Assembly: GCF_002894645.1 (NCBI RefSeq)
Contig: NZ_NCQY01000002.1
Location: forward strand, 301,784 to 365,783
DNA from: Salinibacter altiplanensis
GTDB lineage: Bacteria > Bacteroidota > Rhodothermia > Rhodothermales > Salinibacteraceae
Length of the DNA: 64,000 nucleotides
Direction: 5' to 3'
Below are positions 8,302-16,413 of this stretch, one piece after another (the first letter of the stretch is position 1; each line of letters opens with the position of its first letter). The position numbers and the translations under genes were made by a program. The notes beneath the pieces are model-generated. The model saw nothing but the letters and a program-made list of their open reading frames with translations, was not told the DNA's origin and searched no databases.

Positions 8302-9285
8302 ATGGGCGATGATTTTGACCGTCTCGAAACCCTTCGTGAGGACCCGCGCGATGACCTTCCAATGGCGCACCGCATGAAGCGGTTCGTGGAGGCCCTGCAG
8401 CTTCGGATTACGCGGGCGCTCGACGACCTCGACCCGGGGACCTCATTCGAGGTGGATCGTTGGTCGCGGGAGGAAGGGGGAGGCGGCATCACGGCGGTGA
8501 TTGAGGGGGGCGATGTGTTTGAAAAGGGAGGCGTAAATACCTCTGCGGTCCACGGCGCGCTGCCGGACCGGATGGCCCAAGAGTTCGGCGTCGAGGAGGC
8601 GCCGTTCTACGCGACGGGCCTCTCTCTGGTGGTGCATCCCCGCTCCCCGTACGTCCCTACCGTCCACGCCAATTTCCGCTATTTCGCCCTGGGCGACGAC
8701 CTCATGGACCCGGTGGACCAGTGGTTTGGCGGCGGGGCCGACCTTACCCCGTACTACCCTCGACTCGACGACACTCAGCACTTTCATCGGGTCTGGAAGG
8801 ACGTGTGCGACCGTCACGAGGTGGCCGACTACGCCGCCTTTAAGGACAAATGCGACGACTATTTTTACCTGGATCACCGAGACGAGGCGCGCGGTGTGGG
8901 CGGCATCTTCTACGACTACCTTCGCGAGGACCCGGAGGGGCTGTTTTTCTTCACGCGGGAGGCCGGCCGGGCCTTTCTCGAGTCGTACCTCCCAATCGTG
9001 AAGCGCCGCCGGAACGAGTCCTACGGGACGCGGGAGAAAGCGCATCAGCGCATCCGTCGGGGGCGGTATGTGGAGTTTAACCTGGTGTACGATCGAGGCA
9101 CCAAATTTGGGCTGGAGTCCGACGGCCGCACGGAGAGCATTCTCATGAGCATGCCGCCACAGGTGCAGTGGCCGTACGACCACACGCCGGAGCCAGGCAC
9201 GCCGGAGGCGGACGCGCAGTGGTACTTTGCGGCCCGGGATTGGCTGTCTGTGACGGAGGCCGAGGCCCCAGACAGCACCACGTGA
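8302..9285 (+). CDS. hemF: Oxygen-dependent coproporphyrinogen III oxidase
   Basis: Protein of 327 residues, typical for HemF. It converts coproporphyrinogen III to protoporphyrinogen IX using O2. Family blocks are clear: an N-terminal helix, GGGGITAVIEGGDVFEKGGVN, FRYFALG, the signature WFGGGADLTPYYP and the C-terminal GRYVEFNLVYDRGTKFGL and MSMPPQVQW. It is the first of a tetrapyrrole group with hemH and hemL. Its presence says heme is made aerobically via protoporphyrin. Confidence 0.95.
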   Translation: MGDDFDRLETLREDPRDDLPMAHRMKRFVEALQLRITRALDDLDPGTSFEVDRWSREEGGGGITAVIEGGDVFEKGGVNTSAVHGALPDRMAQEFGVEEAPFYATGLSLVVHPRSPYVPTVHANFRYFALGDDLMDPVDQWFGGGADLTPYYPRLDDTQHFHRVWKDVCDRHEVADYAAFKDKCDDYFYLDHRDEARGVGGIFYDYLREDPEGLFFFTREAGRAFLESYLPIVKRRRNESYGTREKAHQRIRRGRYVEFNLVYDRGTKFGLESDGRTESILMSMPPQVQWPYDHTPEPGTPEADAQWYFAARDWLSVTEAEAPDSTT

Positions 9286-9414
9286 AGGCCCTGCTGAGAA
9301 GGCGTTTTAGGGCGAATTTCAACGCGGTTTAGGAACGGCACGGAAGGGCTAGCGCTCAATCTACCGCTGGTGTCACGCGTTCAAATTCGGCTTCTGAGTG
9401 TACGCTCGGTCCGT

Positions 9415-10758
9415 ATGACTCCCCTCGACATTCTTCATGCCCACGAGCCCGGTCAGTGGACGCGTCCCGAGGATTGTGTTTCTCAGACCCCTCTTCCGAT
9501 TGAGGAGGGAGATCGAGTTGGCGTAGTGTTGTTCAACCTGGGTGGGCCATCGGCCCTGGACGAGGTTGAGCCGTTTCTGTACCGCCTGCTGATGGACCCA
9601 CTGCTTCTCGACGTACCGGTCGGGGGACGGATGCGTCAGTGGCTGTCGGCATCGATGGCCTACGTCCGAGCCGGGTCTTTGCGCAAACGCTACGAGCTCA
9701 TCGGTGGCGACTCCCCCGTGCCCCGGCTGGCCCAGGAGCAGGCCGCAGTGCTTCAGCGTCACCTCCACGCCCGCTACGGGGGGGCGACCGGCGTGGACTT
9801 TCGCACGTACCCGGCGATGCGCTACGGACGCCCGTTTCCGGAGACGGTTGCGGCCGACATGGAGGAGGATGAGATTGACAAGGTCATCCTGGTGCCGTCG
9901 TATCCGCAGTACTCGGCTGCCACGACAGGGTCGGCCCTCGCATACTGGAAGGCCTTGGAGGCGGAGGAAGAGCGTCCGCCCTGGCCGACGACCGTCGTGC
10001 CCGAGTACGCTGCCAATCCGAAGTTTGTACAGGCGCTCTCGGAGCGAATCGACGAAGCCCTGCAACGCTTCCCGCGGCATGAGCGGGACGACGTTGCACT
10101 CGTTTTTAGCGCGCATAATGCGGTCTTCAGTGCCCAGAGGCGGCCCGAGCCCCCCTACTGCTGCCACGTGCACTCGACCGTGGAGCAGGTGATGCGGCAC
10201 CGGGAACAGCACCGTCCCTTCCGGACGGCCTTCCAAAGCGTAATTGGGCCGAGTCACTGGCCCACTCCCTCTCCCTCGGATGCCATCACTGCGCTCGCGG
10301 ATCGGGGGCATCGCGCGGTCCTGGTCGTCCCGATTACCTTCGTCACCGATCACGTCAACGTCCGCTACGACCTTGATGTGCGGGTGCGCGAGATGGCGGA
10401 GGCAGGCGGAATTGATCATTTCGAGGTGACGGCCGGGCTGAATACCCATCCACTGTTGATCGAGGCCCTTGGGGAGGCCACTGTGTCTCAGCTGGACCTG
10501 CCCGTCGATGTCAACCAGCTCCGCCACGAGGGCGACGGACACTCCGGGGCCTATCCGCTCCGGCCCCTCCAGCAGCTTCCCCGGCATAAAGTGACCCACG
10601 ACGCGGCCTGTCCGTCCTGTGGACGGCAGGGGGGCGCGCGCCGATGGACGGGTCCGGACCGTTCGACCCAGCCGGAGCCGTCCACCGATCGACCCGCGTC
10701 GCCCCCCGACGACCGCTCGAGCCCCGCCGCGGAATCGCGGCCGAAGGAAGACTCGTAG
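9415..10758 (+). CDS. hemH: Ferrochelatase with altered active-site residues and C-terminal extension
   Basis: Protein of 447 residues from ATG 9415 (GTG 9370 would add 15). It belongs to the family that inserts Fe2+ into protoporphyrin: LFNLGGPSALDEVEPFL near the start, SVPSYPQYS-type VPSYPQYSAAT, and a QSVIGPSHW segment. The catalytic histidine is kept (FSAH, H234), but the usual GLP/SLP after it is NAV. In the second block, normally SDHIETLYE, the sequence is TDHVNVRYD (H313), with asparagine N315 where the conserved glutamate is expected. After about residue 380 comes a low-complexity Pro/Ser/Asp tail with a CPSC motif. Position between hemF and hemL supports a heme role. Confidence 0.88.
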   Translation: MTPLDILHAHEPGQWTRPEDCVSQTPLPIEEGDRVGVVLFNLGGPSALDEVEPFLYRLLMDPLLLDVPVGGRMRQWLSASMAYVRAGSLRKRYELIGGDSPVPRLAQEQAAVLQRHLHARYGGATGVDFRTYPAMRYGRPFPETVAADMEEDEIDKVILVPSYPQYSAATTGSALAYWKALEAEEERPPWPTTVVPEYAANPKFVQALSERIDEALQRFPRHERDDVALVFSAHNAVFSAQRRPEPPYCCHVHSTVEQVMRHREQHRPFRTAFQSVIGPSHWPTPSPSDAITALADRGHRAVLVVPITFVTDHVNVRYDLDVRVREMAEAGGIDHFEVTAGLNTHPLLIEALGEATVSQLDLPVDVNQLRHEGDGHSGAYPLRPLQQLPRHKVTHDAACPSCGRQGGARRWTGPDRSTQPEPSTDRPASPPDDRSSPAAESRPKEDS

Positions 10759-10812
10759 GGAGTGTCTTCGGGGCGGTCCCGCATGCTTTCTGCATTTACC
10801 TCATCGCCGACG

Positions 10813-11385
10813 ATGAGTCTTTCTCTGTCCGATCAGCTATTGCGTACCCTGGCGGCCGTTCCCGTCTCCAGTCCCGTCCTGGACCTGGGATGCGGGGCGG
10901 GAGACCACACCGGAGCCCTGCTGCGCCTCGGGTTTCCCGTCCACGCCTGCGACCCCCGGCCGGAAGCGGTTGAGGATACGCAGGCCGTCGTCCGCGATCT
11001 GGTCGACGAGGAGACCGCGGAGACGTGTGTCCAGCAACTCTCCCTACAGGGGCTCGACGAACTGGAGGCGACCTTTGACTGGGTCATTGCCGACCGGACG
11101 GAGGCCCTGGTCGATTCGCCGGCCGACCTTGCAACTCTCCTCAACAAGAGCCAGAGCCTGCTGGCGCCCGGTGGGTGGGTGTACCTCACCGTTCCGGCGA
11201 CCACGGACGCCCCTGGCAAGGCGCCCCACGACGACACTGTAACTCGTTTCGCACCGGCGGACCTCGACACCGATGCTTTGAATATAGCACTGGTGGAGTC
11301 CCAGTCGCCCTCGCGCGTCGAAGAGAACGGAGAGGCTCGGGTCCATGCCCTTTACCGACATGTGAAACGGCCGACGCCCGAATGA
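10813..11385 (+). CDS. Class I SAM-dependent methyltransferase
   Basis: Protein of 190 residues from ATG 10813; in-frame starts at 10762 and 10783 are possible. Motif I for S-adenosylmethionine binding is VLDLGCGAG at 22-30, followed by an acidic loop (ACDPRPEAVE) and a post-motif DWVIADRTEAL and LLAPGGWVYLTVP, giving the seven-strand methyltransferase fold. The target is not evident. It lies between hemH and hemL on the same strand, but nothing in it specifically suggests a porphyrin substrate. Confidence 0.8.
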   Translation: MSLSLSDQLLRTLAAVPVSSPVLDLGCGAGDHTGALLRLGFPVHACDPRPEAVEDTQAVVRDLVDEETAETCVQQLSLQGLDELEATFDWVIADRTEALVDSPADLATLLNKSQSLLAPGGWVYLTVPATTDAPGKAPHDDTVTRFAPADLDTDALNIALVESQSPSRVEENGEARVHALYRHVKRPTPE

Positions 11386-11466
11386 CGGCCCCCGAGACGC
11401 CGTGCCTTGAGCCCGCAAAGGCTTCCCCCTGCTCGTCACTGCCTGACCGATCGCGCCACTGATCCC

Positions 11467-12783
11467 ATGGAAGTTGCCCCCTCCGATGTTGACCTGCGGA
11501 ACAGCCGGCGGTTTTACGAGCGTGCCCAGCACTCCATCCCGGGCGGCGTAAACTCTCCCGCCCGTGCCTTTGACAGCGTAGGGGGGACCCCGCTTTTCAT
11601 CGAACAAGCCAAGGGCGCGTACCTGGAGGATGCCGACGCGAATGAGTATCTCGACTACGTCGGCTCCTGGGGCCCGATGATCTTTGGGCATGCCCACCCG
11701 GACGTGGTCGAGGCCGTGAAAGACCAGGCCGAAGCGTCTACCTCCTTCGGCGCCCCTACAGAGATCGAGATCGACGTGGCCGACCTGGTGTGCGACCTCG
11801 TTCCGTCCGTGGAGAAGGTGCGGATGGTGAACTCGGGCACCGAGGCGACCATGAGCGCTGCCCGGCTGGCCCGAGGGTACACGGACCGCGACAAGATCAT
11901 CAAGTTTGAGGGCAACTACCACGGCCACGGCGACTTCTTCCTCATCTCCGCCGGGAGCGGGGCCATGACCCTCGGAAAGCCCGACTCGCCCGGCGTGACC
12001 GACGGCAACGCAAAAGACACGCTCCTGGCCCAGTACAACGATCTGGACCACGTCCAGCGGCTCGTGGACGCCAATCAGGGAGAGGTTGCCTGCATCATCG
12101 TGGAGCCGATTGCTGGCAACATGGGCTGCATTCCGCCGGAGCCCGGCTTCCTGGAGGGGCTGCGGAAGCTGTGTGATGCCCACGACATCGTGCTCGTCTT
12201 TGACGAGGTGATGACGGGCTTTCGGGTGGCGCCGGGCGGGGCCCAGGAGCGCTTCGGCGTGATTCCGGACCTGACCTGCCTGGGCAAAATTATCGGCGGG
12301 GGGCTGCCGGTGGGGGCGTACGGTGGGAAGGAGGAGATCATGGACTACGTTGCGCCCACGGGGCCGGTCTACCAGGCCGGCACCCTCAGCGGCAACCCGC
12401 TCGCGATGCGGGCAGGGCACGCCATCCTCTCCAAGATTGCCGCGGAGAAGGACCGCATCTATGACCAGCTGGAGAACTACGCGGAGGCGCTGCAGGAGGG
12501 CACGGAGCACAACCTCGACGCGCTGGGGGTGGACTATACGACGCACCAGGTGGGGGCGATGGGCAGCCTCTTTTTCACGGACACGGAGGTCGTGGACCAG
12601 GACACGGCCCAGACTGCGGACACGGAGGCCTACGCCGCCTACTTCCACGCCATGCTGGAGGAGGGCATCTACCTCCCCCCGTCTCAGTTTGAAGCAATGT
12701 TCTACGGCACCTGCCACGGCGAAGAGGAGCTCGAGACGACCCTGCAGACCCAGCGTCGTGCCCTGAAGCGAGTCCACTCGTAG
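11467..12783 (+). CDS. hemL: Glutamate-1-semialdehyde 2,1-aminomutase
   Basis: PLP enzyme of 438 residues that makes 5-aminolevulinate from glutamate-1-semialdehyde (C5 pathway). The start at ATG 11467 gives the usual N-terminus with IPGGVNSPARAF. The cofactor lysine is K274 in CLGKIIGGGLPVGAYGG, preceded by the DEVMTGFRVA aspartate block, and TFGAPTEIEIDLA-type SFGAPTEIEIDVADL is present. Length matches the family. Together with hemF and hemH it shows that tetrapyrroles are built from glutamate in this organism. Confidence 0.95.
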   Translation: MEVAPSDVDLRNSRRFYERAQHSIPGGVNSPARAFDSVGGTPLFIEQAKGAYLEDADANEYLDYVGSWGPMIFGHAHPDVVEAVKDQAEASTSFGAPTEIEIDVADLVCDLVPSVEKVRMVNSGTEATMSAARLARGYTDRDKIIKFEGNYHGHGDFFLISAGSGAMTLGKPDSPGVTDGNAKDTLLAQYNDLDHVQRLVDANQGEVACIIVEPIAGNMGCIPPEPGFLEGLRKLCDAHDIVLVFDEVMTGFRVAPGGAQERFGVIPDLTCLGKIIGGGLPVGAYGGKEEIMDYVAPTGPVYQAGTLSGNPLAMRAGHAILSKIAAEKDRIYDQLENYAEALQEGTEHNLDALGVDYTTHQVGAMGSLFFTDTEVVDQDTAQTADTEAYAAYFHAMLEEGIYLPPSQFEAMFYGTCHGEEELETTLQTQRRALKRVHS

Positions 12784-12819
12784 CAGGCGGCCCGTTCCCT
12801 TTGTGCTTTCGAATCGAAC

Positions 12820-14091
12820 ATGGACGACCGTACACCTTCTAGGGGGCAGCTTTTCGGGGTCGACCGGCGCGTGCTCGCGCTGGCCCTCGCGCGGATGGCA
12901 GACGCCGTCGGCAACTCGTTCCTCATCATTGTGCTCCCGCTTTACGTAGCCAGCGAGGCGGTGGGGGGGTGCATCTTTGGCCTGCCTGCCTCGATGGTTA
13001 CGGGGGTTGTTCTGGCGCTATTTGGCATCGCAAGCAGCACCGCACAGCCCCTGGCGGGGCGCCTGTCTGATCGGGTGGGACGCCGGAAGGTGTTCGTCAT
13101 CGGGGGGCTCGTGGTCCTCGGAGGGATTAACCTGTCGTTCGCGGCGGCGACGGTCTACTGGCACCTCTTCGCACTTCGGGTGATCCAGGGCCTCGCAGCG
13201 GCCTTCACCATCACGGCGAGCTTGGCCATCGTCAATGAACTGAGCGATCCGGGCAGCCGAGGGGGCAACATGGGCGTGTACAACTCTTTCCGCCTGATCG
13301 GTTTCGGGGCCGGGCCTCTTCTGGCGAGTGTGCTGCTCGAGATGGGGCCGTTTGTACTGCCGGGCGGAACGGAGGTGACGGGGTTTGAGGCGACGTTCGG
13401 GGTTGCCGCGGCCACCGCGTTTTTGGGCACGGGGCTCGTAGCGGCACTCGTGCAGGACCCGGAGGGCACGGCCCCCACAGAACGCCGGCTGGCTCTTCGC
13501 GTCTGGGATCGGTCGGGAACGGGATGGCGGCTCGATACCATATTCGCGCTGGGGATCGCAACGCTCATCATGGCAAGCTGCATGGCGCTGCTGTCTGCCA
13601 TCGAGCCGGAGGTAAATGCCCGCTTGGGACAGGGCCCGTTCCTCTTCGCGGTCGAGTTCGTGGCGCTCATCGCAGCCCTCGCAGCCCTGCAGCCGGTGGT
13701 GGGCCGGGCCAGCGATCGGGTGGGCCGCAAGCGCTTCATCGTAATCGGGCTGATGGGACTCGTCCCGACTACCCTCCTACAAGGAATGGTCGGCCTGCCC
13801 TGGCAGATGGTCGTGGTGCGAATGCTGCAGGGCGGGGCTGGGGCACTGGTGTTTGCCCCGGCGCTGGCCCTGGCGGGGGACCACACCGAACAGGGACAGT
13901 CGGGCGCACAGCTGGCCGTTCTGACCGTGGCATTTGGGCTCGGGATCTCCTCCGGCCAACTGATGGCCGGGTTCTTTGTCTCGTTTGGATTCGTCGTGCC
14001 GTTTGGGATTGGCAGCCTGCTCGCGGCGGGCGCTGCCGCACTGGTGGGCACACAGGTCGACGAGGCCGACCGGACCCCGTCCGCGGCGTAG
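12820..14091 (+). CDS. Major facilitator superfamily transporter
   Basis: Protein of 423 residues with about twelve hydrophobic segments in two halves. The loop signature GRLSDRVGRRKVF follows the second helix and recurs in the second half as GRASDRVGRKRFI, which is the duplicated MFS motif A. The position-conserved GPLLASVL in helix 5 resembles drug:H+ antiporters (motif C region GFGAGPLL). The substrate is unknown; a drug or metabolite exporter is plausible. It starts 36 bases after hemL and could be read through from it. Confidence 0.87.
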   Translation: MDDRTPSRGQLFGVDRRVLALALARMADAVGNSFLIIVLPLYVASEAVGGCIFGLPASMVTGVVLALFGIASSTAQPLAGRLSDRVGRRKVFVIGGLVVLGGINLSFAAATVYWHLFALRVIQGLAAAFTITASLAIVNELSDPGSRGGNMGVYNSFRLIGFGAGPLLASVLLEMGPFVLPGGTEVTGFEATFGVAAATAFLGTGLVAALVQDPEGTAPTERRLALRVWDRSGTGWRLDTIFALGIATLIMASCMALLSAIEPEVNARLGQGPFLFAVEFVALIAALAALQPVVGRASDRVGRKRFIVIGLMGLVPTTLLQGMVGLPWQMVVVRMLQGGAGALVFAPALALAGDHTEQGQSGAQLAVLTVAFGLGISSGQLMAGFFVSFGFVVPFGIGSLLAAGAAALVGTQVDEADRTPSAA

Positions 14092-14144
14092 GCAGGCGGG
14101 CGTTCCGGCCCGGGCACGTCCCGACAAATCGTCCCAACAAAGAA

Positions 14145-14165
14145 GCCCGCCCCGAGCGGGGGGGC
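14145..14165 (-). terminator. Probable intrinsic terminator of the 14207-14479 gene
   Basis: A GC-rich inverted repeat (GCCCGCCCCG / CGGGGGGGC, one unpaired base) lies 41 bases past the stop of the minus-strand gene. Read on the minus strand the hairpin is followed by TTCTTTGTT, a modest U-rich tail. Confidence 0.5.
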
Positions 14166-14206
14166 ACGCTCGAAGCGGGGACAGCCGGGCACGGTTCGGG
14201 GAGCAA

Positions 14207-14479
14207 TCACTCGCCCTTCCGTTCCAGAAGAAGGTCTTTTAGCTTCTCAAACTCGTCCCGTTGGAACGAGAGACTGTACTTTCCAGGGGCTTTGTCCTCG
14301 CCCACCTCGGTGAGGGGCTCTATGCCCGACGACCGAACCACCTCGATGAAGTCCTCCGACTCCATCTCGAAGGCCCCGGCGAAGTCTTCGGCCGTAGCGG
14401 CGTAGATGCCACCGTACGATTTGATCTCGCCGGTCGAAAAATCTTCGGCGTCCTGCGGCTTGAAGCTAACTCCACGCAT
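14207..14479 (-). CDS. Small acidic protein of unknown function
   Basis: Protein of 90 residues, acidic, without signal peptide or membrane segment. It looks like a small folded alpha/beta protein (SYGGIYAATAEDFAGAF, then a C-terminal amphipathic helix RDEFEKLKDLLLERK). I do not recognise the family. The frame is supported by composition like neighbouring genes, a hairpin terminator just beyond the stop, and convergence with the MFS gene. Confidence 0.6.
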   Translation of the reverse strand: MRGVSFKPQDAEDFSTGEIKSYGGIYAATAEDFAGAFEMESEDFIEVVRSSGIEPLTEVGEDKAPGKYSLSFQRDEFEKLKDLLLERKGE

Positions 14480-14874
14480 GAGGGCTGACGGGGTTGGTGG
14501 TCGGCACGGCTAGCCTTTTGTTTTCAGAGTAAATTGATTGTCCGGTGAAACGTTTCTCTTCTTGATGGGGGCGAGCGGCTCTGCGGAAGAACTTGTCAAG
14601 GCCAGTTCGCCGTCATCGGTGGAGTTCACATTTTAAGACCCTGTTTCAATTTTTGTCTTGGGACTCCGAGCGGCAGTAAGGGTCTGCAAATCCCCCCTGG
14701 CCCTGGCCGCCCCCGTTTCCGGGAACGAAGAAACTGGGGGCCAGGAACCTGTTTTGGCTGTGGATCGGTTGGCAAAGACATGCATTCCTCGTTTCGGATC
14801 CTTCCTTCCGCCCAAGGCTGGAGCCACGACCGACAGGAGAGTCCAACCGTCTCGTTCCTCAACCCTTTTCGCAG
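14480..14874. other. Intergenic region (395 bp) between divergent small genes
   Basis: No coding frame with family similarity. The left 60 bases are AT-richer and probably hold the promoter of the minus-strand gene. The only structure I see is the long inverted repeat at 14702-14745, listed separately. The start of the 128-residue gene follows about 130 bases later. Confidence 0.6.
14702..14745. repeat. Long imperfect inverted repeat (hairpin)
   Basis: CCTGGCC-G-CCC...GTTTC pairs with GAAAC-T-GGGGGCCAGG around a ten-base loop, giving about 15 base pairs with one bulge and one small internal loop. Neither side has a T-run, so it is not a standard terminator. It could be a leader structure or part of a small RNA. 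Confidence 0.5.
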
Positions 14875-15261
14875 ATGCTTCCCGACGAGTCTCTCGACGA
14901 CCTAACAGCGGCCGTGCAGGCGTGCGATGACGCACGGTCGGCACTCGTAGACGCCCTGAACGACGCCGCCCCCGCGGATGACGCACGGGCCGATTCGGCG
15001 GCGCTGGAGCCCGTGGGACGAGCGCTTGCCGACTGGCGGACCGCTCAGGAGCGGTTCATGTCTACGGTTGAGGCGGCGGGCGCCGCTGACCCCGCCACCA
15101 CCGCACTGCTCCTCCAAACGAACCACGGCGTGGATGCCTCGAACGCGCGCTGCGGAATTCCTGGGACGGATGTGGAGGGGGCGGACCAGCCGTTTCCCCT
15201 GGATCTGACGGGGGCGGAGGGCATGCTCCTCACACAGGCGGCGACGGAGCACCTCGAGTAG
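14875..15261 (+). CDS. Hypothetical acidic protein
   Basis: Protein of 128 residues, alanine- and aspartate-rich, probably helical in the first 70 residues (an alpha-helical DDLTAAVQACDDARSALVDAL stretch is split by a DDARAD turn). No signal peptide, no membrane segment and no recognised domain. It ends eight bases before the convergent pyrF stop. Codon use is like that of neighbours, which supports a real gene, but no function can be proposed. Confidence 0.55.
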   Translation: MLPDESLDDLTAAVQACDDARSALVDALNDAAPADDARADSAALEPVGRALADWRTAQERFMSTVEAAGAADPATTALLLQTNHGVDASNARCGIPGTDVEGADQPFPLDLTGAEGMLLTQAATEHLE

Positions 15262-15268
15262 TGGGCGC

Positions 15269-16090
15269 CTATCCGTTGAGGGCGTCCCGGAGCGTCCGTG
15301 CCGCCTCTGCGGCGGCGGCGGCGTAGTCGGGGCCCTCGGAGGCGTAGAGGATGCTGCGGCTGGAGTTGACCAGCACAGGCCCCTCCTCGGTGGCCGCGGC
15401 CTCCATCACGGCGGACGGGCGGCCGCCCTGTGCTCCGACGCCCGGAATCAAAAATGGGAGGGATGGACACAGCGACCGGAGGTCGTGCAGGGCCGCCGGG
15501 GCCGTTGCGCCGACCACGAGGCCGGCCTCTCCGGCGGCGCCTGTGCCCCAGTCCTTCACCCGCTGTGCCACGTGCCGATAGAGGGGAAGACCGTTGCACG
15601 TGCAGGCCTCCTGCAGGTCTTCGGCCCCGTCGTTCGAGGTGCGAGCGAGCACGAACGTGCAGGTGTTCTCGTGCTCGAGGAAAGGCGTTGCACTGTCCCG
15701 GCCCAGGTAGGGGGAGACTGTGCAGGCGTCGAGCCCGAGCTCTTCGTAGATCGACGCAGCGTAGAAGCGGGCCGAATGACCGATGTCACCGCGCTTGGCG
15801 TCCCCCAGCACCAAACAGTCGTCGGGGATTGTCGCCACGACCTGGTCCAGGACAGTCAGGCCCGCCGGCCCAAGGGCTTCGAAGAAGGCAAAGTTGGGCT
15901 TGAAGGCACACGCGTACGGGGCGGTCGCCTCCACAATGGTTGTGCAGAAGGCGCGCACGGCGTCCGTACGGAGTCGGCCGTCCTGGAGAGCCGGCGGAAA
16001 CCGCGCGGGGTCGGGGTCGAGTCCCACGCAGACCGCCGTGTCCTTCTGGGACTGGAGACGGCGAAGGCGGGTGGAGAAGGAAGTCGACAT
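15269..16090 (-). CDS. pyrF: Orotidine 5'-phosphate decarboxylase (type 2)
   Basis: Protein of 273 residues from ATG 16090; the frame is open upstream to 16402 but that part is not homologous. It performs the last step of UMP synthesis. The catalytic motif DAKRGDIG is at 97-104 (D97, K99, D102), preceded by the VGLDPDP opening and a KPNFAFFE strand, and followed by VSPYLG, VLARTSN and the phosphate-binding PGVGAQGG. The length and these motifs are those of the type 2 (mycobacterial/Bacteroidota) OMP decarboxylases rather than the ~230-residue type 1. Confidence 0.95.
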   Translation of the reverse strand: MSTSFSTRLRRLQSQKDTAVCVGLDPDPARFPPALQDGRLRTDAVRAFCTTIVEATAPYACAFKPNFAFFEALGPAGLTVLDQVVATIPDDCLVLGDAKRGDIGHSARFYAASIYEELGLDACTVSPYLGRDSATPFLEHENTCTFVLARTSNDGAEDLQEACTCNGLPLYRHVAQRVKDWGTGAAGEAGLVVGATAPAALHDLRSLCPSLPFLIPGVGAQGGRPSAVMEAAATEEGPVLVNSSRSILYASEGPDYAAAAAEAARTLRDALNG

Positions 16091-16413
16091 GATCGGACAA
16101 AACTGATCGGAAGAGAGCGCCGTTCCAACGTAGCGGTTCGGCCGAGCGCACGCAACTCCCCGTACGCACACTTCACTTGCGGGGCGACCCGTGCAGTCGG
16201 AACGGTCCTGAGGAGTTCGGTCGGGAAAAGAGCCGCGAAAGGAACTGAATGCAAGCAAACTGTTATTAAGGTTGGCTTTTGGTGGAAGCCCTTTCAAAAA
16301 ACCCGCAGGAAGCCCGAGTCTTGGGGAAAGATCATCTCCAACTTCTGTTGGATGTATGACTTCTTGAACGCCGGTCCCCCTCACGTCCCGTACACAAACC
16401 ACTCCGACCCGCC
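16091..16413. other. Divergent intergenic region between pyrF and the acyl-CoA dehydrogenase
   Basis: About 320 bases must contain promoters for both flanking genes. An AT-richer patch (ACTGTTATTAAGG) lies at about 16260-16275. I find no -35/-10 pair good enough to call and no inverted repeat worth naming. Confidence 0.5.

Noticed and set aside
11044..12777. Long open frame on the minus strand opposite hemL
   Set aside because: It is an antisense shadow of a high-GC gene: no domain signal, and hemL on the plus strand is unambiguous.
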